Assembly: GCA_964627665.1 (NCBI GenBank)
Contig: CAZVKG010000008.1
Location: 1 to 64,000 of the forward strand
Direction of reading: 5' to 3'
Source of the DNA: UBA1351 sp964627665
Lineage (GTDB): Bacteria; Bacillota; Clostridia; Lachnospirales; Vallitaleaceae
DNA length: 64,000 bases
The translations under genes were made by a program, and so were the position numbers. Shown piece after piece: positions 8,638 to 18,000 of the stretch (within the stretch, counting starts at the first letter, position 1; each line of letters begins with the position of its first letter). Below the pieces are notes generated by a model. That model did no database searches. It worked only from the letters and a program-made list of their open reading frames with translations, and was not told the DNA's origin.

Positions 8638-10005
8638 TTATTCTGTTTTTTTCTTTAAAAAGCCAACCATAAATGCGGATACTATCGCTCCAATAATTAT
8701 AGCTAACAAGTACATTATAACATTTTCTACAGCAAAGAAAACAAAAATTCCACCATGAGGCACAGATAATGTTGCATTAAACGCCATAGATAGAGCACCT
8801 GTCACTGCACTACCGACCATAATTGACGGAATAACGCGCAATGGATCTGCCGCCGCAAAAGGAATAGCACCTTCAGTTATAAAGGCCAAGCCAAGAACTA
8901 CCGCTGCTTTTCCCGCTTCTTTTTCACTATTTGAAAATTTATTTTTGAACAAAATAGTTGCTAAGGCAAGACCAAGTGGCGGAACCATGCCGGCCGCCAT
9001 AACCGCTGCCATAATCGGCGAACCGGTTCCTGCCACTAATGTTCCTGCTCCGAAAGCATATGCCGCCTTATTAACAGGACCTCCCATATCAAAGGCCATC
9101 ATTAATCCAATAATTAACCCAAGTAATACTGCATTCGTTCCGCTCATTCCTTCTAGGAAATTGTTCATTGCTGTATTGATTGCTGCAACAGGCGTTCCTA
9201 TAACATAGAAAAAGATAAGTCCTACAACCAAAGAGCCTAAAACAGGTATAATCAAAACAGGCATAATCCCTTGTAATGTTTTTGGAAGTTTAATAGTTTT
9301 TTTGATAAATAAAACAACATAACCAGCCAAAAATCCGGCTAATATAGCGCCTAAAAATCCGGCATTCAATTGAGTTGCCACTGCTCCACCAATCATACCA
9401 GGCGCTAAACCGGGGCGATCAGCAATTGAATAGGCAATATATCCGGCAAGAATTGGTATCATTAAGCCAAAAGCTCCTGCACCGCCACCAATACCCATCA
9501 AATAAGCAGCCAACGTTCCTTCTGACTCAAATGCATCATAGCCAAAAAAGAAACTTAACGCAATAGCAATACCACCTGCTACAACAAACGGAATCATAAA
9601 AGATACACCATTCATTAAGTGCTTATATACACCTTTGCGCTCTTCACTGCGTTTTGCTTTAATCTCTGCCACGTCATCTGTCAAGTCTTTATTCACACTG
9701 TACTTCGGAGCTTTTAATGCTCTTTCAATTAATGCGCCTGTGTCTTTTAGCGCTTCACTGACAGATACAGATATCATTTTTTTACCTGCAAAACGTTCCA
9801 TCGGAACTGATGTATCACAAGCCAAAATAATAGCATCTGCACTATCGATTTCTTCTTGTGTAAGTTCATTTTCTACACCCACCGAACCTCTTGTTTCAAC
9901 TTTAACTTCATACCCTTTTTCTTTTGCCGCTTCTTCAATGGCTTCTGCCGCCATATACGTGTGCGCAATCCCTGTTGGACAAGCTGTTACTCCTAAAATT
10001 TTCAT
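8638..10005 (-). CDS. fruA: PTS fructose transporter subunit IIBC
   Basis: This 455-aa membrane permease takes up fructose and phosphorylates it. The N-terminal IIB domain (residues 1-100) begins MKILGVTACPTGIAHT, with Cys9 as the phosphate acceptor. The C-terminal IIC domain (around 125-450) has about ten hydrophobic segments and ends in KKKTE. No IIA domain is fused; the IIA function is a separate gene at 11796-12242. AGGAGG precedes the ATG. It sits between fruK and ptsH, which makes fructose uptake to fructose-1-phosphate the likely job. Confidence 0.95.
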   Translation of the reverse strand: MKILGVTACPTGIAHTYMAAEAIEEAAKEKGYEVKVETRGSVGVENELTQEEIDSADAIILACDTSVPMERFAGKKMISVSVSEALKDTGALIERALKAPKYSVNKDLTDDVAEIKAKRSEERKGVYKHLMNGVSFMIPFVVAGGIAIALSFFFGYDAFESEGTLAAYLMGIGGGAGAFGLMIPILAGYIAYSIADRPGLAPGMIGGAVATQLNAGFLGAILAGFLAGYVVLFIKKTIKLPKTLQGIMPVLIIPVLGSLVVGLIFFYVIGTPVAAINTAMNNFLEGMSGTNAVLLGLIIGLMMAFDMGGPVNKAAYAFGAGTLVAGTGSPIMAAVMAAGMVPPLGLALATILFKNKFSNSEKEAGKAAVVLGLAFITEGAIPFAAADPLRVIPSIMVGSAVTGALSMAFNATLSVPHGGIFVFFAVENVIMYLLAIIIGAIVSAFMVGFLKKKTE

Positions 10006-10039
10006 ACATAATCCTCCTATAAATAGATAAATTTAATTG

Positions 10040-10996
10040 TTAACACCCCAAGTTTGTTACCGTTACTTGATTACTCCTTTCTAATAATTTTTCTCTTGAA
10101 AAACTCACATGATCTTGCGTCTCAATGGCAATAGCACTGCTTCCTGTTCCGCATTGTAAGGCTTTTCTTAATTTTATTAATTCATTTTCTTTCGAAAATG
10201 CCTTTAACCCAAATATGAATCCTGCAAGCATAGAGTCTCCTGCCCCAACAGTACTGACTACATTTACTTTTAAAATATCTGCTTTTATGCAATAATCTTT
10301 ACTGACAAGAAGGCTACCTTCTTCTCCCATAGAAACCAAAATATACTTAATACCATACTGATCAATGAGTTTGCGAGACTCGTTCATTAGTTCTTCCACG
10401 GAATCAAATCTTTTTCCCACAGCTGATTCAAGCTCATGAATATTTGGTTTAATAAGAAAAGGTCCTTCTTTAATACTTTTCATAAGAACATCTTTATCTG
10501 CATCAACAACAATATTCGTTTTTGTTTTTAATTGTTTGACAATTTCAGCATAGTAGGAATCGCCAACCCCTTTGGGCAAACTTCCACTTAGAACTATAAA
10601 CTCACTATCACCATAATCGTTCACAATCTTAGTCGTCATTGCTTCTAATTGCTCTTTTGAAATCATGAAGCCCGGCTCATTTAAATCCGTGGTTTGATAC
10701 CCATTATCCGGTTCAACCACCTTCACATTGGTTCGCGTACTCCCCTTTACTCGAATCATATCCAAGTTAATCTGATCCGATTGGGCATACATTTCTACTT
10801 CATGACTATTATCATCACCCACAAAACATAAAGCTCTGTTTTCAACTTCTAGCCCTGACAAAATTCTTGATACATTAATACTTTTTCCACCTAATGTTTT
10901 TACCATCTTCGATATCCGATGTACTTTTCCAAGCGACATCTCATTAATCTCAACAATTTTATCAATTGCAGGGTTCAACGTGACTGTTGCAATCAT
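10040..10996 (-). CDS. fruK: 1-phosphofructokinase
   Basis: FruK converts fructose-1-phosphate to fructose-1,6-bisphosphate. The 318-aa PfkB-family protein begins MIATVTLNPAIDKIVEI, has the LGGKSINVSRIL signature, LSGSLPKG, and the C-terminal VGAGDSMLAGF with the catalytic Asp near residue 250. Its ribosome site GGGAGGG lies inside the last codons of the regulator gene, so the two are translationally close. Specificity follows from sequence and from neighbours. Confidence 0.95.
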   Translation of the reverse strand: MIATVTLNPAIDKIVEINEMSLGKVHRISKMVKTLGGKSINVSRILSGLEVENRALCFVGDDNSHEVEMYAQSDQINLDMIRVKGSTRTNVKVVEPDNGYQTTDLNEPGFMISKEQLEAMTTKIVNDYGDSEFIVLSGSLPKGVGDSYYAEIVKQLKTKTNIVVDADKDVLMKSIKEGPFLIKPNIHELESAVGKRFDSVEELMNESRKLIDQYGIKYILVSMGEEGSLLVSKDYCIKADILKVNVVSTVGAGDSMLAGFIFGLKAFSKENELIKLRKALQCGTGSSAIAIETQDHVSFSREKLLERSNQVTVTNLGC

Positions 10997-10998
10997 TT

Positions 10999-11787
10999 TT
11001 ATCCCTCCCAGTCTCTTAACACTTCAACAAGCGTTATGCCTTCTTTTTCACATTCCGATCGGATAGATTCATCTTCAATCGTTGATGTGATAATCATATC
11101 AACATAACTTAAAGGTGCAATCTCGCACAATGCAACTTTACTAAATTTACTACTATCAGCCAGAATAAAACGCTCCCGTCCATTATCAAGAGCATGCCGT
11201 TTCAACTCCGCCTCTTCAAAATCCGGCGTTGTCAATCCAAATTCCGGCGATATGGCATTGACCCCAATAAAGACTTTGTTCATATTCAATCGGCGAATCA
11301 TATCCACGGCCGCAGCTCCGACGACACTCAAGGTGTTATTCCGAATTTTGCCGCCGACAACAAATTGTTCTACATTGGGATTATTGGCTAAATACATGGA
11401 AAAATGTGGTGCATTTGTCGCCACAAACACATGAATTCGACTTCGACCTATCAATTTTGCGAGTTCTAATGTCGTCGTCCCTGCATCAAGAAAAATCGAA
11501 TCATGATCTCTTAAGTGCTTAAAGGCTTCCTTAGCAATACGTTGTTTTTCTCGAATATATGCCCCTTCTTTTTCACCAAAGGTCTCTTCTTTTTCTACCG
11601 GCGTGTTCGACCGCATAATAGCTCCACCCCGAACACGTTCCAGTTTATTTTCGTCATCCAATATAACAAGGTCGCGTCGAATTGTTGCTTCTGAAGCCTT
11701 TAATTCATTACATAAATGGGTTACTGTTGCACTTTTATTCATATGTAAAATAGATAGAATTTTTGTTCTTCTTTCTTCAGGCAACAT
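10999..11787 (-). CDS. DeoR-family regulator of the fructose operon (FruR-like)
   Basis: A 262-aa DeoR/GlpR-type protein. The winged helix is at residues 1-57 (MLPEERRTKILSILH...VTHLCNELKASEATIRRDL), and the C-terminal sugar-phosphate sensor contains FLDAGTTTLELA. Members usually repress, with fructose-1-phosphate or a related phosphate as effector. It lies inside the operon between IIA and fruK, so autoregulation is likely. Candidate operator repeats overlap the operon promoter at 13974-14002. Confidence 0.9.
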   Translation of the reverse strand: MLPEERRTKILSILHMNKSATVTHLCNELKASEATIRRDLVILDDENKLERVRGGAIMRSNTPVEKEETFGEKEGAYIREKQRIAKEAFKHLRDHDSIFLDAGTTTLELAKLIGRSRIHVFVATNAPHFSMYLANNPNVEQFVVGGKIRNNTLSVVGAAAVDMIRRLNMNKVFIGVNAISPEFGLTTPDFEEAELKRHALDNGRERFILADSSKFSKVALCEIAPLSYVDMIITSTIEDESIRSECEKEGITLVEVLRDWEG

Positions 11788-11795
11788 ATAATCAC

Positions 11796-12242
11796 CTACA
11801 TTATTTCATTTTCTTTAAGTAACTCTAATAAGTCTTCCGAAGAATCAGCATCATTTAATGCAGCACGGAACTCTTTTTTCATTAATTTTCTTGACAATTT
11901 CGCCAAAATTTGAAGATGCGTATTCCCCGAAGCTTCTTCAGGAACACCAATTAAAAAAACATTATATACCGGCTCATCATCAAGCGCTTGCCAATCAACC
12001 GCGTCAACTCGTCCATATGCCAAAAAAGCTTCTGATACAGCATTGGTCTTACCATGTGGAATTGCCACTCCAAATCCTACCGCTGTGGAATATTCCGATT
12101 CTCGATGCATGACCGCTTTTACATACATTTCCAAATCAGAAACACGTCCTATTCCTTTTGCTTTTTCTGCTAATGCTTTTACGACCTCTTCTTTTGAGCT
12201 TTGGGTCATTTTAAGATCTATTAATTCCTTTGTTATTAACAT
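11796..12242 (-). CDS. PTS fructose-type IIA protein
   Basis: A free-standing 148-aa IIA of the fructose/mannitol/nitrogen family. It carries phosphate from HPr to the IIB domain of the permease. The acceptor is His63 in GVAIPHGKT, and LIGVPEE and HLQILAKLSRKL are conserved-type segments. ATG 12242 is chosen because GGAGG lies 7 nt upstream; the in-frame ATG at 12248 is too close. It follows ptsI directly and supplies the IIA function missing from the IIBC gene. Confidence 0.93.
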   Translation of the reverse strand: MLITKELIDLKMTQSSKEEVVKALAEKAKGIGRVSDLEMYVKAVMHRESEYSTAVGFGVAIPHGKTNAVSEAFLAYGRVDAVDWQALDDEPVYNVFLIGVPEEASGNTHLQILAKLSRKLMKKEFRAALNDADSSEDLLELLKENEIM

Positions 12243-12253
12243 ATTCATTCCTC

Positions 12254-13903
12254 CTATCGAATCTTATCGAATGCATTTTTTTCAAGGCTTTTAAATTCAC
12301 TTTTTAATATACTTTCTTTAATAATCGGAATCATTGAGGCACTTACCGATAACTCATCAACACCTAATCCGATTAATACCATTGATGATTCAAGTTCTCC
12401 TGCAAGCTCTCCACAGACGCCTACCATAACATCTGCTTGATGACACGCTTCAACAACATGGCGAATCATTCTTAAAATGCTCATATTCATTCCGTCATAA
12501 ATATAAGACACTGCAGGATTCAATCGATCAACCGCCAAGGTGTATTGGCACAAATCATTGGTTCCAATACTCACAAAGTCAATATGTTCGACAAACTTAT
12601 CCATAACATACACAACTGAGGGAATTTCCACCATGATTCCAACTTGTATTTTTTTATTATAGGCTATTTTCTCTGCATCCATTTCTTGCATAACTTCATC
12701 AAGAATATCTTTGGCTTTTAAAAATTCATCAACACCACTTATCATTGGAAACATAATTTTAACCGGGTATTTTGCACTTGTTCGAAGTATTGCACGCAGC
12801 TGCGTTTTAAATATTCCATGATTTTTCAAACAAAACCGTATCGCTCTAAGTCCTAAAAATGGGTTGTCTTCTTTGGGAAATGTGTAATAAGGCAAGGTCT
12901 TATCGCCACCAATATCTAGAGTACGAATAATGACATCTCCTCCGGCTTTTCGAGCAATTGCACTGTAGGCTGTAAATTGTTCTTCTTCTGTTGGCCAGTG
13001 GCGGGAATCCATATAAATAAACTCAGTTCTTAACAAACCTACGCCAAATCCACCATTCTCTACGACCGCTTCCGCCTCAAGTTCAGAACCCACATTACCC
13101 ACTAAGTGTATTTTGTGACCATCTTTTGTAATTGCTTCTTTATCGCGTATTTTTTTCAGTTCAATATTTCTCTGAATTTCTTTGTCACGCTTCTTCTTAT
13201 ACTCTTTAAGCAAAAGTTCTTCCGGCAACACAAAGACACGCGCTGTGTGTCCATCTAAAACAACAATTTCTCCGTCGTTAGGGCGTTCTTTTGTATAACC
13301 GACAAGTGTTGGAATCCCTTTTGCTTTTGCAACAATTGCCGTATGACTTGTCACACTTCCATCTTCTAAAACAATACCTTGAACATATTCACCTAATTGA
13401 ATTGTTTCTGACGGATTCAAGTCTTTTGCAAAAATCACTGTATCTTGGTTGATCTTGGATAGCTGGTCTTCTTCAACTCCCAATAATGCATTAATCATTC
13501 CATTTGTTACATCTTCAATATCTTTTGATCGTTCTTTTATATATGGATCATCGAGTTGAGCAAAAAGCGCAACAAATTGATTGCGTGTCCGGTCAATGGC
13601 TTGGACCAAATTCATCTGATCATTTTTAATCAAATTGACAATCTGATCATTTAACTCCGGATCATTGAGTATCTCTATATGTGCTTCAAATATAAGACTC
13701 TCTTCTTCTCCAACCGTTTTTGCCACATGTTCTTTTTGTTCTTCAAGCTTCTTAATACGTTGCAACTTCGCTTGTTGAAATTCTTCTAGCACAGCGTCTA
13801 CTTCATTTGGTTTGATTTTCTCTGTAGATATGTTGACTTCAGCTTTTTTGTGATTATACGCTTTACCAATTCCGATTCCTTTAAATACTGCTACACCATC
13901 CAA
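12254..13903 (-). CDS. ptsI: PTS Enzyme I (phosphoenolpyruvate-protein phosphotransferase)
   Basis: Enzyme I starts the PTS chain by taking phosphate from phosphoenolpyruvate. At 549 aa it is slightly shorter than the usual 570. The active His is in GSVTSHTAIVAKAKGIPTLVG near residue 187, the PEP-binding segment is IRTLDIGGDKTLPY, and GVCGELAG near the C-terminus holds the catalytic Cys. It is the first gene of the six-gene operon, directly behind the promoter at 13965-13993. Confidence 0.96.
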   Translation of the reverse strand: MDGVAVFKGIGIGKAYNHKKAEVNISTEKIKPNEVDAVLEEFQQAKLQRIKKLEEQKEHVAKTVGEEESLIFEAHIEILNDPELNDQIVNLIKNDQMNLVQAIDRTRNQFVALFAQLDDPYIKERSKDIEDVTNGMINALLGVEEDQLSKINQDTVIFAKDLNPSETIQLGEYVQGIVLEDGSVTSHTAIVAKAKGIPTLVGYTKERPNDGEIVVLDGHTARVFVLPEELLLKEYKKKRDKEIQRNIELKKIRDKEAITKDGHKIHLVGNVGSELEAEAVVENGGFGVGLLRTEFIYMDSRHWPTEEEQFTAYSAIARKAGGDVIIRTLDIGGDKTLPYYTFPKEDNPFLGLRAIRFCLKNHGIFKTQLRAILRTSAKYPVKIMFPMISGVDEFLKAKDILDEVMQEMDAEKIAYNKKIQVGIMVEIPSVVYVMDKFVEHIDFVSIGTNDLCQYTLAVDRLNPAVSYIYDGMNMSILRMIRHVVEACHQADVMVGVCGELAGELESSMVLIGLGVDELSVSASMIPIIKESILKSEFKSLEKNAFDKIR

Positions 13904-13964
13904 ATCGTCAAATCCTTTCTTAACACAATTAAATCATTGTCCTTCTGATTGGTTTCATGATAGT

Positions 13965-14002
13965 ATTATAGCATTTCAATCACTTTCAATCAATATCAAT
14001 CA
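13965..14002 (-). promoter_or_regulatory. Fructose operon promoter overlapped by three direct repeats
   Basis: On the minus strand, TTGATT (13993-13988) and TATAAT (13970-13965) are 17 nt apart. Three repeats with 10-bp pitch cover the -35 and spacer on the plus strand: TTTCAATCA (13974-13982), TTTCAATCA (13984-13992) and TATCAATCA (13994-14002). DeoR-type regulators often bind such direct repeats, so this is the likely operator of the regulator at 10999-11787. Confidence 0.65.
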
Positions 14003-14080
14003 CATTTTTTGGCATTAATGATAGTATATTTGCTCAATATTTAGTACTATTGATTAGCGAAACATTCATCACGCCAACAA

Positions 14081-14123
14081 AAAATCACATTCAATCATCA
14101 AAAGTGATTGAATGTGATTTTTT
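14081..14123. terminator. Terminator of the GntR gene, perfect 17-bp stem
   Basis: AAAATCACATTCAATCA (14081-14097) and its complement (14105-14121) form a perfect stem with a 7-nt loop. On the minus strand it follows the GntR stop (14133) and ends in a T-run. Both arms contain TTCAATCA, the core of the operator repeats about 100 bp away. Confidence 0.8.
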
Positions 14124-14132
14124 GCTCTTCTA

Positions 14133-14837
14133 TTAACTTCGCAGGATGTCCACATGATAATTGTAGAGATCTGATCGATAAACAGACTCTTCATAAAAAA
14201 GTTTTCGTTCTGACAGATCAACAGTTACTCCTGTAACTTTCAAGAGCGCCGTCGCTTTATTTAGATTAAAAATTTTCACGTAAATCGGATTCGCAATCTG
14301 TGCTTCGATTTTATACGAAACTTTTTTAATACGGATATCATAATGTACTTCTAACAAATGATAAAGAGATGTACAAAGATTATGCTTTTCTAACTCAGGG
14401 CAATACATCTTGGGTATATAAAGCGTCTCTAGCGCCATTGGTATCTCGTCACCATAACGTAAACGTTTGATTTTCAAGAAAATCGTATCGTCAGGCAAGT
14501 CTAATTGCTTTGCCACTGAGTTCAATGAATATATGGTACTTAATTCCAACACTTCAGTTTTTGCAGTATAGCCCATATTTCCTATCGTCTCTGTGAAACT
14601 CCCAACATTATTTTGCTGAAAAGACGGCGCTTTGACATAAGTACCACTCCCCCGTTCGCGAAAGACCGTCTGATTTTCTTCGAGCAATTGCATTGCTTGC
14701 CTAGCTGTCATGCGACTGACCAAATACTGTTTTGCCAAGTCACGTTCTGAAGGCAATCGGTCTCCTGCTTTATAAACACCTTTCCTTATATCTTTTTCTA
14801 ATTCTTTCGCCAAATGTCGATATGCAGGTTCTGTCAT
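14133..14837 (-). CDS. GntR/HutC-family transcriptional regulator
   Basis: A 234-aa regulator with an N-terminal winged helix (residues 1-70; GDRLPSERDLAKQYLVSRMTAR) and a C-terminal UTRA effector domain (about 90-230). Such proteins usually repress sugar, amino sugar or histidine use genes. The ligand cannot be read from sequence. It is transcribed toward the fructose operon but is separated from it by a terminator and a new promoter. Its own extended -10 promoter is at 14869-14874. Confidence 0.88.
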   Translation of the reverse strand: MTEPAYRHLAKELEKDIRKGVYKAGDRLPSERDLAKQYLVSRMTARQAMQLLEENQTVFRERGSGTYVKAPSFQQNNVGSFTETIGNMGYTAKTEVLELSTIYSLNSVAKQLDLPDDTIFLKIKRLRYGDEIPMALETLYIPKMYCPELEKHNLCTSLYHLLEVHYDIRIKKVSYKIEAQIANPIYVKIFNLNKATALLKVTGVTVDLSERKLFYEESVYRSDLYNYHVDILRS

Positions 14838-14868
14838 TTAACCACCTCAACTCGCTTTTTTTATTCTC

Positions 14869-14897
14869 ATTATAGCATTCTCCCAAAATCATGTATA
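14869..14897 (-). promoter_or_regulatory. Promoter of the GntR regulator
   Basis: TATAAT (14874-14869, minus strand) has an upstream TG in the extended -10 position (TGCTATAAT). A weak -35, TATACA, lies 17 nt further up. Confidence 0.55.
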
Positions 14898-14904
14898 GTT
14901 TTCA

Positions 14905-14933
14905 TTGCCACATTCCACAGATTCCGTTATAAT
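14905..14933 (+). promoter_or_regulatory. folC promoter
   Basis: TTGCCA (14905-14910) and TATAAT (14928-14933) are 17 nt apart on the plus strand, about 36 bp before the folC ATG. It is divergent from the GntR promoter. Confidence 0.75.
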
Positions 14934-14969
14934 AAATGGAATCAATAGTTGTAAAATAAAGGAGCTCAT

Positions 14970-16226
14970 ATGGATAAACAAACAACATATCATTACACAT
15001 TTTTTTTAGATTCAGTTCCACCATTTTCTGATAAAATGGACCTTATAGGTATGTTTAATTTACTTAAGGAGCTTGGCGATTTCCACGAAGAACTCTCGGT
15101 CATTCATATCGCAGGAACAAACGGCAAAGGTTCTTGTACGATGATGCTTGACTCTATATACCGAGCTAATGGATATACATGCGCAACATATACATCTCCA
15201 TATATTGATGACTATCGAGAATGTATTCATATTAACGGTTCAATGATTTCTGTTGAGACGATGAATAAAACAACACAAGAGATTCAAATCGCCTATGAGC
15301 GTCTACAATCTAAAGGAAAACAACTACCAACCCAATACGAATGTCTCACCGTTATCGCCTTTTACTCTATATACAAAGCTAATGTGAATTTAGCAATTAT
15401 TGAAACACTTATGGGCGGCAGAGATGATGCAACGAATGTATTTAAAAATATAGAAGCTGCCCTCATAACTTCTATTAGTTATGACCACACAGAATTTTTA
15501 GGACCTTCTCTAATGGATATTACTAGGCACAAAGCAGGAATTATTCAAGCAAATTGCCCGGTTTTTATTAATCCAAATAAGATTGAAGTTACTGAAGCAA
15601 TTCGTTCTTATGCAACTACACTAAACGCGCCATGTTATGTTAGTAAAGACTATCTTAGTAGTTCGTCCATTGACCTGAACCAATATTTACCACTCCCCCT
15701 TAATGGAACACATCAGGTTGATAATTTTTTGGGCGTTTTAAGCATTATTACTTATTTGAACAAAAGTTACCCTATTCTCTCCAAAAATACGCGCAATGGA
15801 CTAAGTCAACTACATCATCCTTGTCGCATCGAAACCTTTGAACAAAATGGACATACGATTACTCTAGACGGTAGTCATAACGAAGATGGACTCACCGCAT
15901 TATACCAACATCTTCTTGCCGATACAACAAGCTCAAGCGCACCCATCATTCTCGTCTTTGGTTCTTTAAAAGGCAAGAACTATCAACGAGGACTTTCTTT
16001 GCTTGCTTCATTAGCATCCGATATAATACTTACCACCCCAAATAGTCCACGCGCTTTGGACACCAATGCGTATAATAACCAAGGTTATACCACAATTTCA
16101 AACCTAGATGAATGTATTTTGTATATTCAAAATATGCTCAAAAAAAGAACCACACCTTTACATTTCGTCATTTGTGGTTCCTTTTATATTGCATCCCCAT
16201 TTCGCAAAGCTTTTATAAATCATTAA
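14970..16226 (+). CDS. folC: Folylpolyglutamate synthase / dihydrofolate synthase
   Basis: FolC adds glutamate to dihydropteroate and to folates. The 418-aa protein has the Mur-ligase P-loop GTNGKGS near residue 50, preceded by VIHIAG, then YTSPYIDDYRECI, and the DGSHNEDG segment in the C-terminal half. AAGGAG precedes the ATG. The last 14 bases overlap the end of fapA tail to tail. Whether both synthase activities are present cannot be told from sequence alone. Confidence 0.93.
   Translation: MDKQTTYHYTFFLDSVPPFSDKMDLIGMFNLLKELGDFHEELSVIHIAGTNGKGSCTMMLDSIYRANGYTCATYTSPYIDDYRECIHINGSMISVETMNKTTQEIQIAYERLQSKGKQLPTQYECLTVIAFYSIYKANVNLAIIETLMGGRDDATNVFKNIEAALITSISYDHTEFLGPSLMDITRHKAGIIQANCPVFINPNKIEVTEAIRSYATTLNAPCYVSKDYLSSSSIDLNQYLPLPLNGTHQVDNFLGVLSIITYLNKSYPILSKNTRNGLSQLHHPCRIETFEQNGHTITLDGSHNEDGLTALYQHLLADTTSSSAPIILVFGSLKGKNYQRGLSLLASLASDIILTTPNSPRALDTNAYNNQGYTTISNLDECILYIQNMLKKRTTPLHFVICGSFYIASPFRKAFINH
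16143..16184 (-). terminator. fapA terminator located inside the folC coding region
   Basis: Read on the minus strand, GAACCACA and TGTGGTTC (16180-16173 and 16154-16147) form a hairpin followed by a long T-run (complement of the A-tract at 16141-16146). It lies about 30 bp after the fapA stop, within the folC 3' end. Confidence 0.75.
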
Positions 16227-17820
16227 ACACTTGATTGTTTTTATAGTAGTAACAAGTATTCGCATTCTCTTGATTTCGTATACGTATAATTTCTTTTTTT
16301 AATATGAGATCAACATTCGGATAAATTGTTTTTTGGGCTCGAATCTCACCCTCTCCTCTTGTCTGAAGATAAGAACGATAGTTTTTCTTCCGTTGAACAT
16401 ATATTTTTAATGTTTTTTGGCATCGTTCATATTCTGCTTCTAACTTTTCCAAGGCCTCTGCCTCATCTACTTCCAACCCTGATTTTCCACTACTCGTATA
16501 GATGGTCATCTTTTGCTTTAACAGTTGCCCCATTTTCATGAGCTTCTCGACGGTCGTATCGATAGAATCATATTCTTCACGCATTGCTTGTCGGTTAAAC
16601 CCTCGAACACAAATCTCTGTCGCTGTTTCTGCTCGACTTCCAATCTCCCCTGCATATACACGCACATCCGCATCAATCTTCCCACCAATGATACGACTAT
16701 TGTAACCTTCAAGAATCACTTCTTTTGCTTTTATTTTTGCATTAATCGCGTAATAACCAATATGCACAGTTCCTTGGCAGATAATCTCACAATCTGCAAC
16801 AAATTTTGTGAACAAATCTCCTTCACAAACAATAACCGCTTTATTCTGGCCTGCAATACCCCCGCGAATATATATACTGCCTTCACGACTTTCAATGTGT
16901 TCAACAGCACCAACACCAAGATCACCCATAATCTGTATGTCATTATCCGCTTTCACCGAAAAATTATCTTCAACAGAATCTTTTATGTCGACATATCCGT
17001 CAAAATCAACATTTCCAGTTTTAAATGAAACTTTTCCATCAATTTCAAGGTAATTACAGACACTCAGAACACCGTTTTCATAGACAACCGCACCAATGCG
17101 CCTCGCATGTAAAACAGTTTTTTTGTGGTCGGGATCCAAAATCGCCTGTATAGATTTCCGATCATAGATCAACTTTTCTTGATGGCCCGGAAGTGCCGGA
17201 ACAATTTCACCAAATACTGTTCTTCCCGGTATACCGTCTTTAGGCTCAATTCGCTCTCCAACCCATTCGCCTTCATCCACTTTGTTAATCAGATTGAGTT
17301 CGTAATGATTCACCTTACCATCTTGATATATTTGCGGTTTCGCCTCTTCAATTTCGTAGAGTTGAATAACAGCATCTTCACCTTGAACCGGATGCATACC
17401 GTGAGCTATGACAAAAGGACAAATAGGTTGCATATTATCCATAACCTCTGACATGTCCATACCGTATTCAATGCCTTCTTGACTTGAAATTTTAATGATA
17501 TCATCAATCAATTCATCTTTGTCTGCTTGTTCATATTCTTCTTGGGTCATATTTATGATACCGTAGGCAGTAAATCGATCTTTTGACACTTGGATTTCAA
17601 CGCATGGTTTATAGTCACCAATAACAATATATTTATCAATACCATGAACGATAGCACTTCTAAGGTGACTAAATTGGGTCACTTTAATTCTGGGAATGTT
17701 TTGAATAAAAGCTTTAAAATCATTGATTTCATAGCCTTTCAACTTTACTTTAATATAAACTAATTTTTCTTCTTCAACTAAAGAAAAAAATTCATTTGAA
17801 TATAATATATGCTCAAACAT
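16213..17820 (-). CDS. FapA-domain (DUF342) polymer-forming protein
   Basis: A 535-aa FapA/DUF342 protein. The N-terminal region is followed by a right-handed beta-solenoid-like core, seen as repeated short segments such as GYVDIKDSVEDNFSVKADNDIQIMG and GGIAGQNKAVIVCEGDLF in shorter pieces. A coiled-coil-like, Lys/Glu-rich stretch follows at about 405-480. Family members affect surface structures and flagellar placement in some bacteria, but no flagellar genes are nearby. It appears monocistronic. Confidence 0.82.
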   Translation of the reverse strand: MFEHILYSNEFFSLVEEEKLVYIKVKLKGYEINDFKAFIQNIPRIKVTQFSHLRSAIVHGIDKYIVIGDYKPCVEIQVSKDRFTAYGIINMTQEEYEQADKDELIDDIIKISSQEGIEYGMDMSEVMDNMQPICPFVIAHGMHPVQGEDAVIQLYEIEEAKPQIYQDGKVNHYELNLINKVDEGEWVGERIEPKDGIPGRTVFGEIVPALPGHQEKLIYDRKSIQAILDPDHKKTVLHARRIGAVVYENGVLSVCNYLEIDGKVSFKTGNVDFDGYVDIKDSVEDNFSVKADNDIQIMGDLGVGAVEHIESREGSIYIRGGIAGQNKAVIVCEGDLFTKFVADCEIICQGTVHIGYYAINAKIKAKEVILEGYNSRIIGGKIDADVRVYAGEIGSRAETATEICVRGFNRQAMREEYDSIDTTVEKLMKMGQLLKQKMTIYTSSGKSGLEVDEAEALEKLEAEYERCQKTLKIYVQRKKNYRSYLQTRGEGEIRAQKTIYPNVDLILKKEIIRIRNQENANTCYYYKNNQVFNDL

Positions 17821-17858
17821 TCCTTCACCTCATCATTTCTATTGACTCGTCTGTGTCT

Positions 17859-17887
17859 ATTATAACGGGTCTTTAGTCCTATGACAA
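17859..17887 (-). promoter_or_regulatory. fapA promoter
   Basis: On the minus strand, TTGTCA (17887-17882) and TATAAT (17864-17859) are 17 nt apart, about 40 bp before the ATG. Confidence 0.75.
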
Positions 17888-17941
17888 GGTAAATTTATGC
17901 AAATTCACTTATCAGAACACCTTCCCAATCGTTTTATCCTA

Positions 17942-17950
17942 TGATATAAT
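17942..17950 (+). promoter_or_regulatory. Extended -10 promoter of the DUF624 gene
   Basis: TGATATAAT (17942-17950) is an extended -10 element on the plus strand. The -35 region at the right spacing, TTCCCA, is poor. Confidence 0.5.
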
Positions 17951-18000
17951 ACTTTAAATACATAGATTATGTTTTAATACATTCAGAAAGAGGTTATGTT

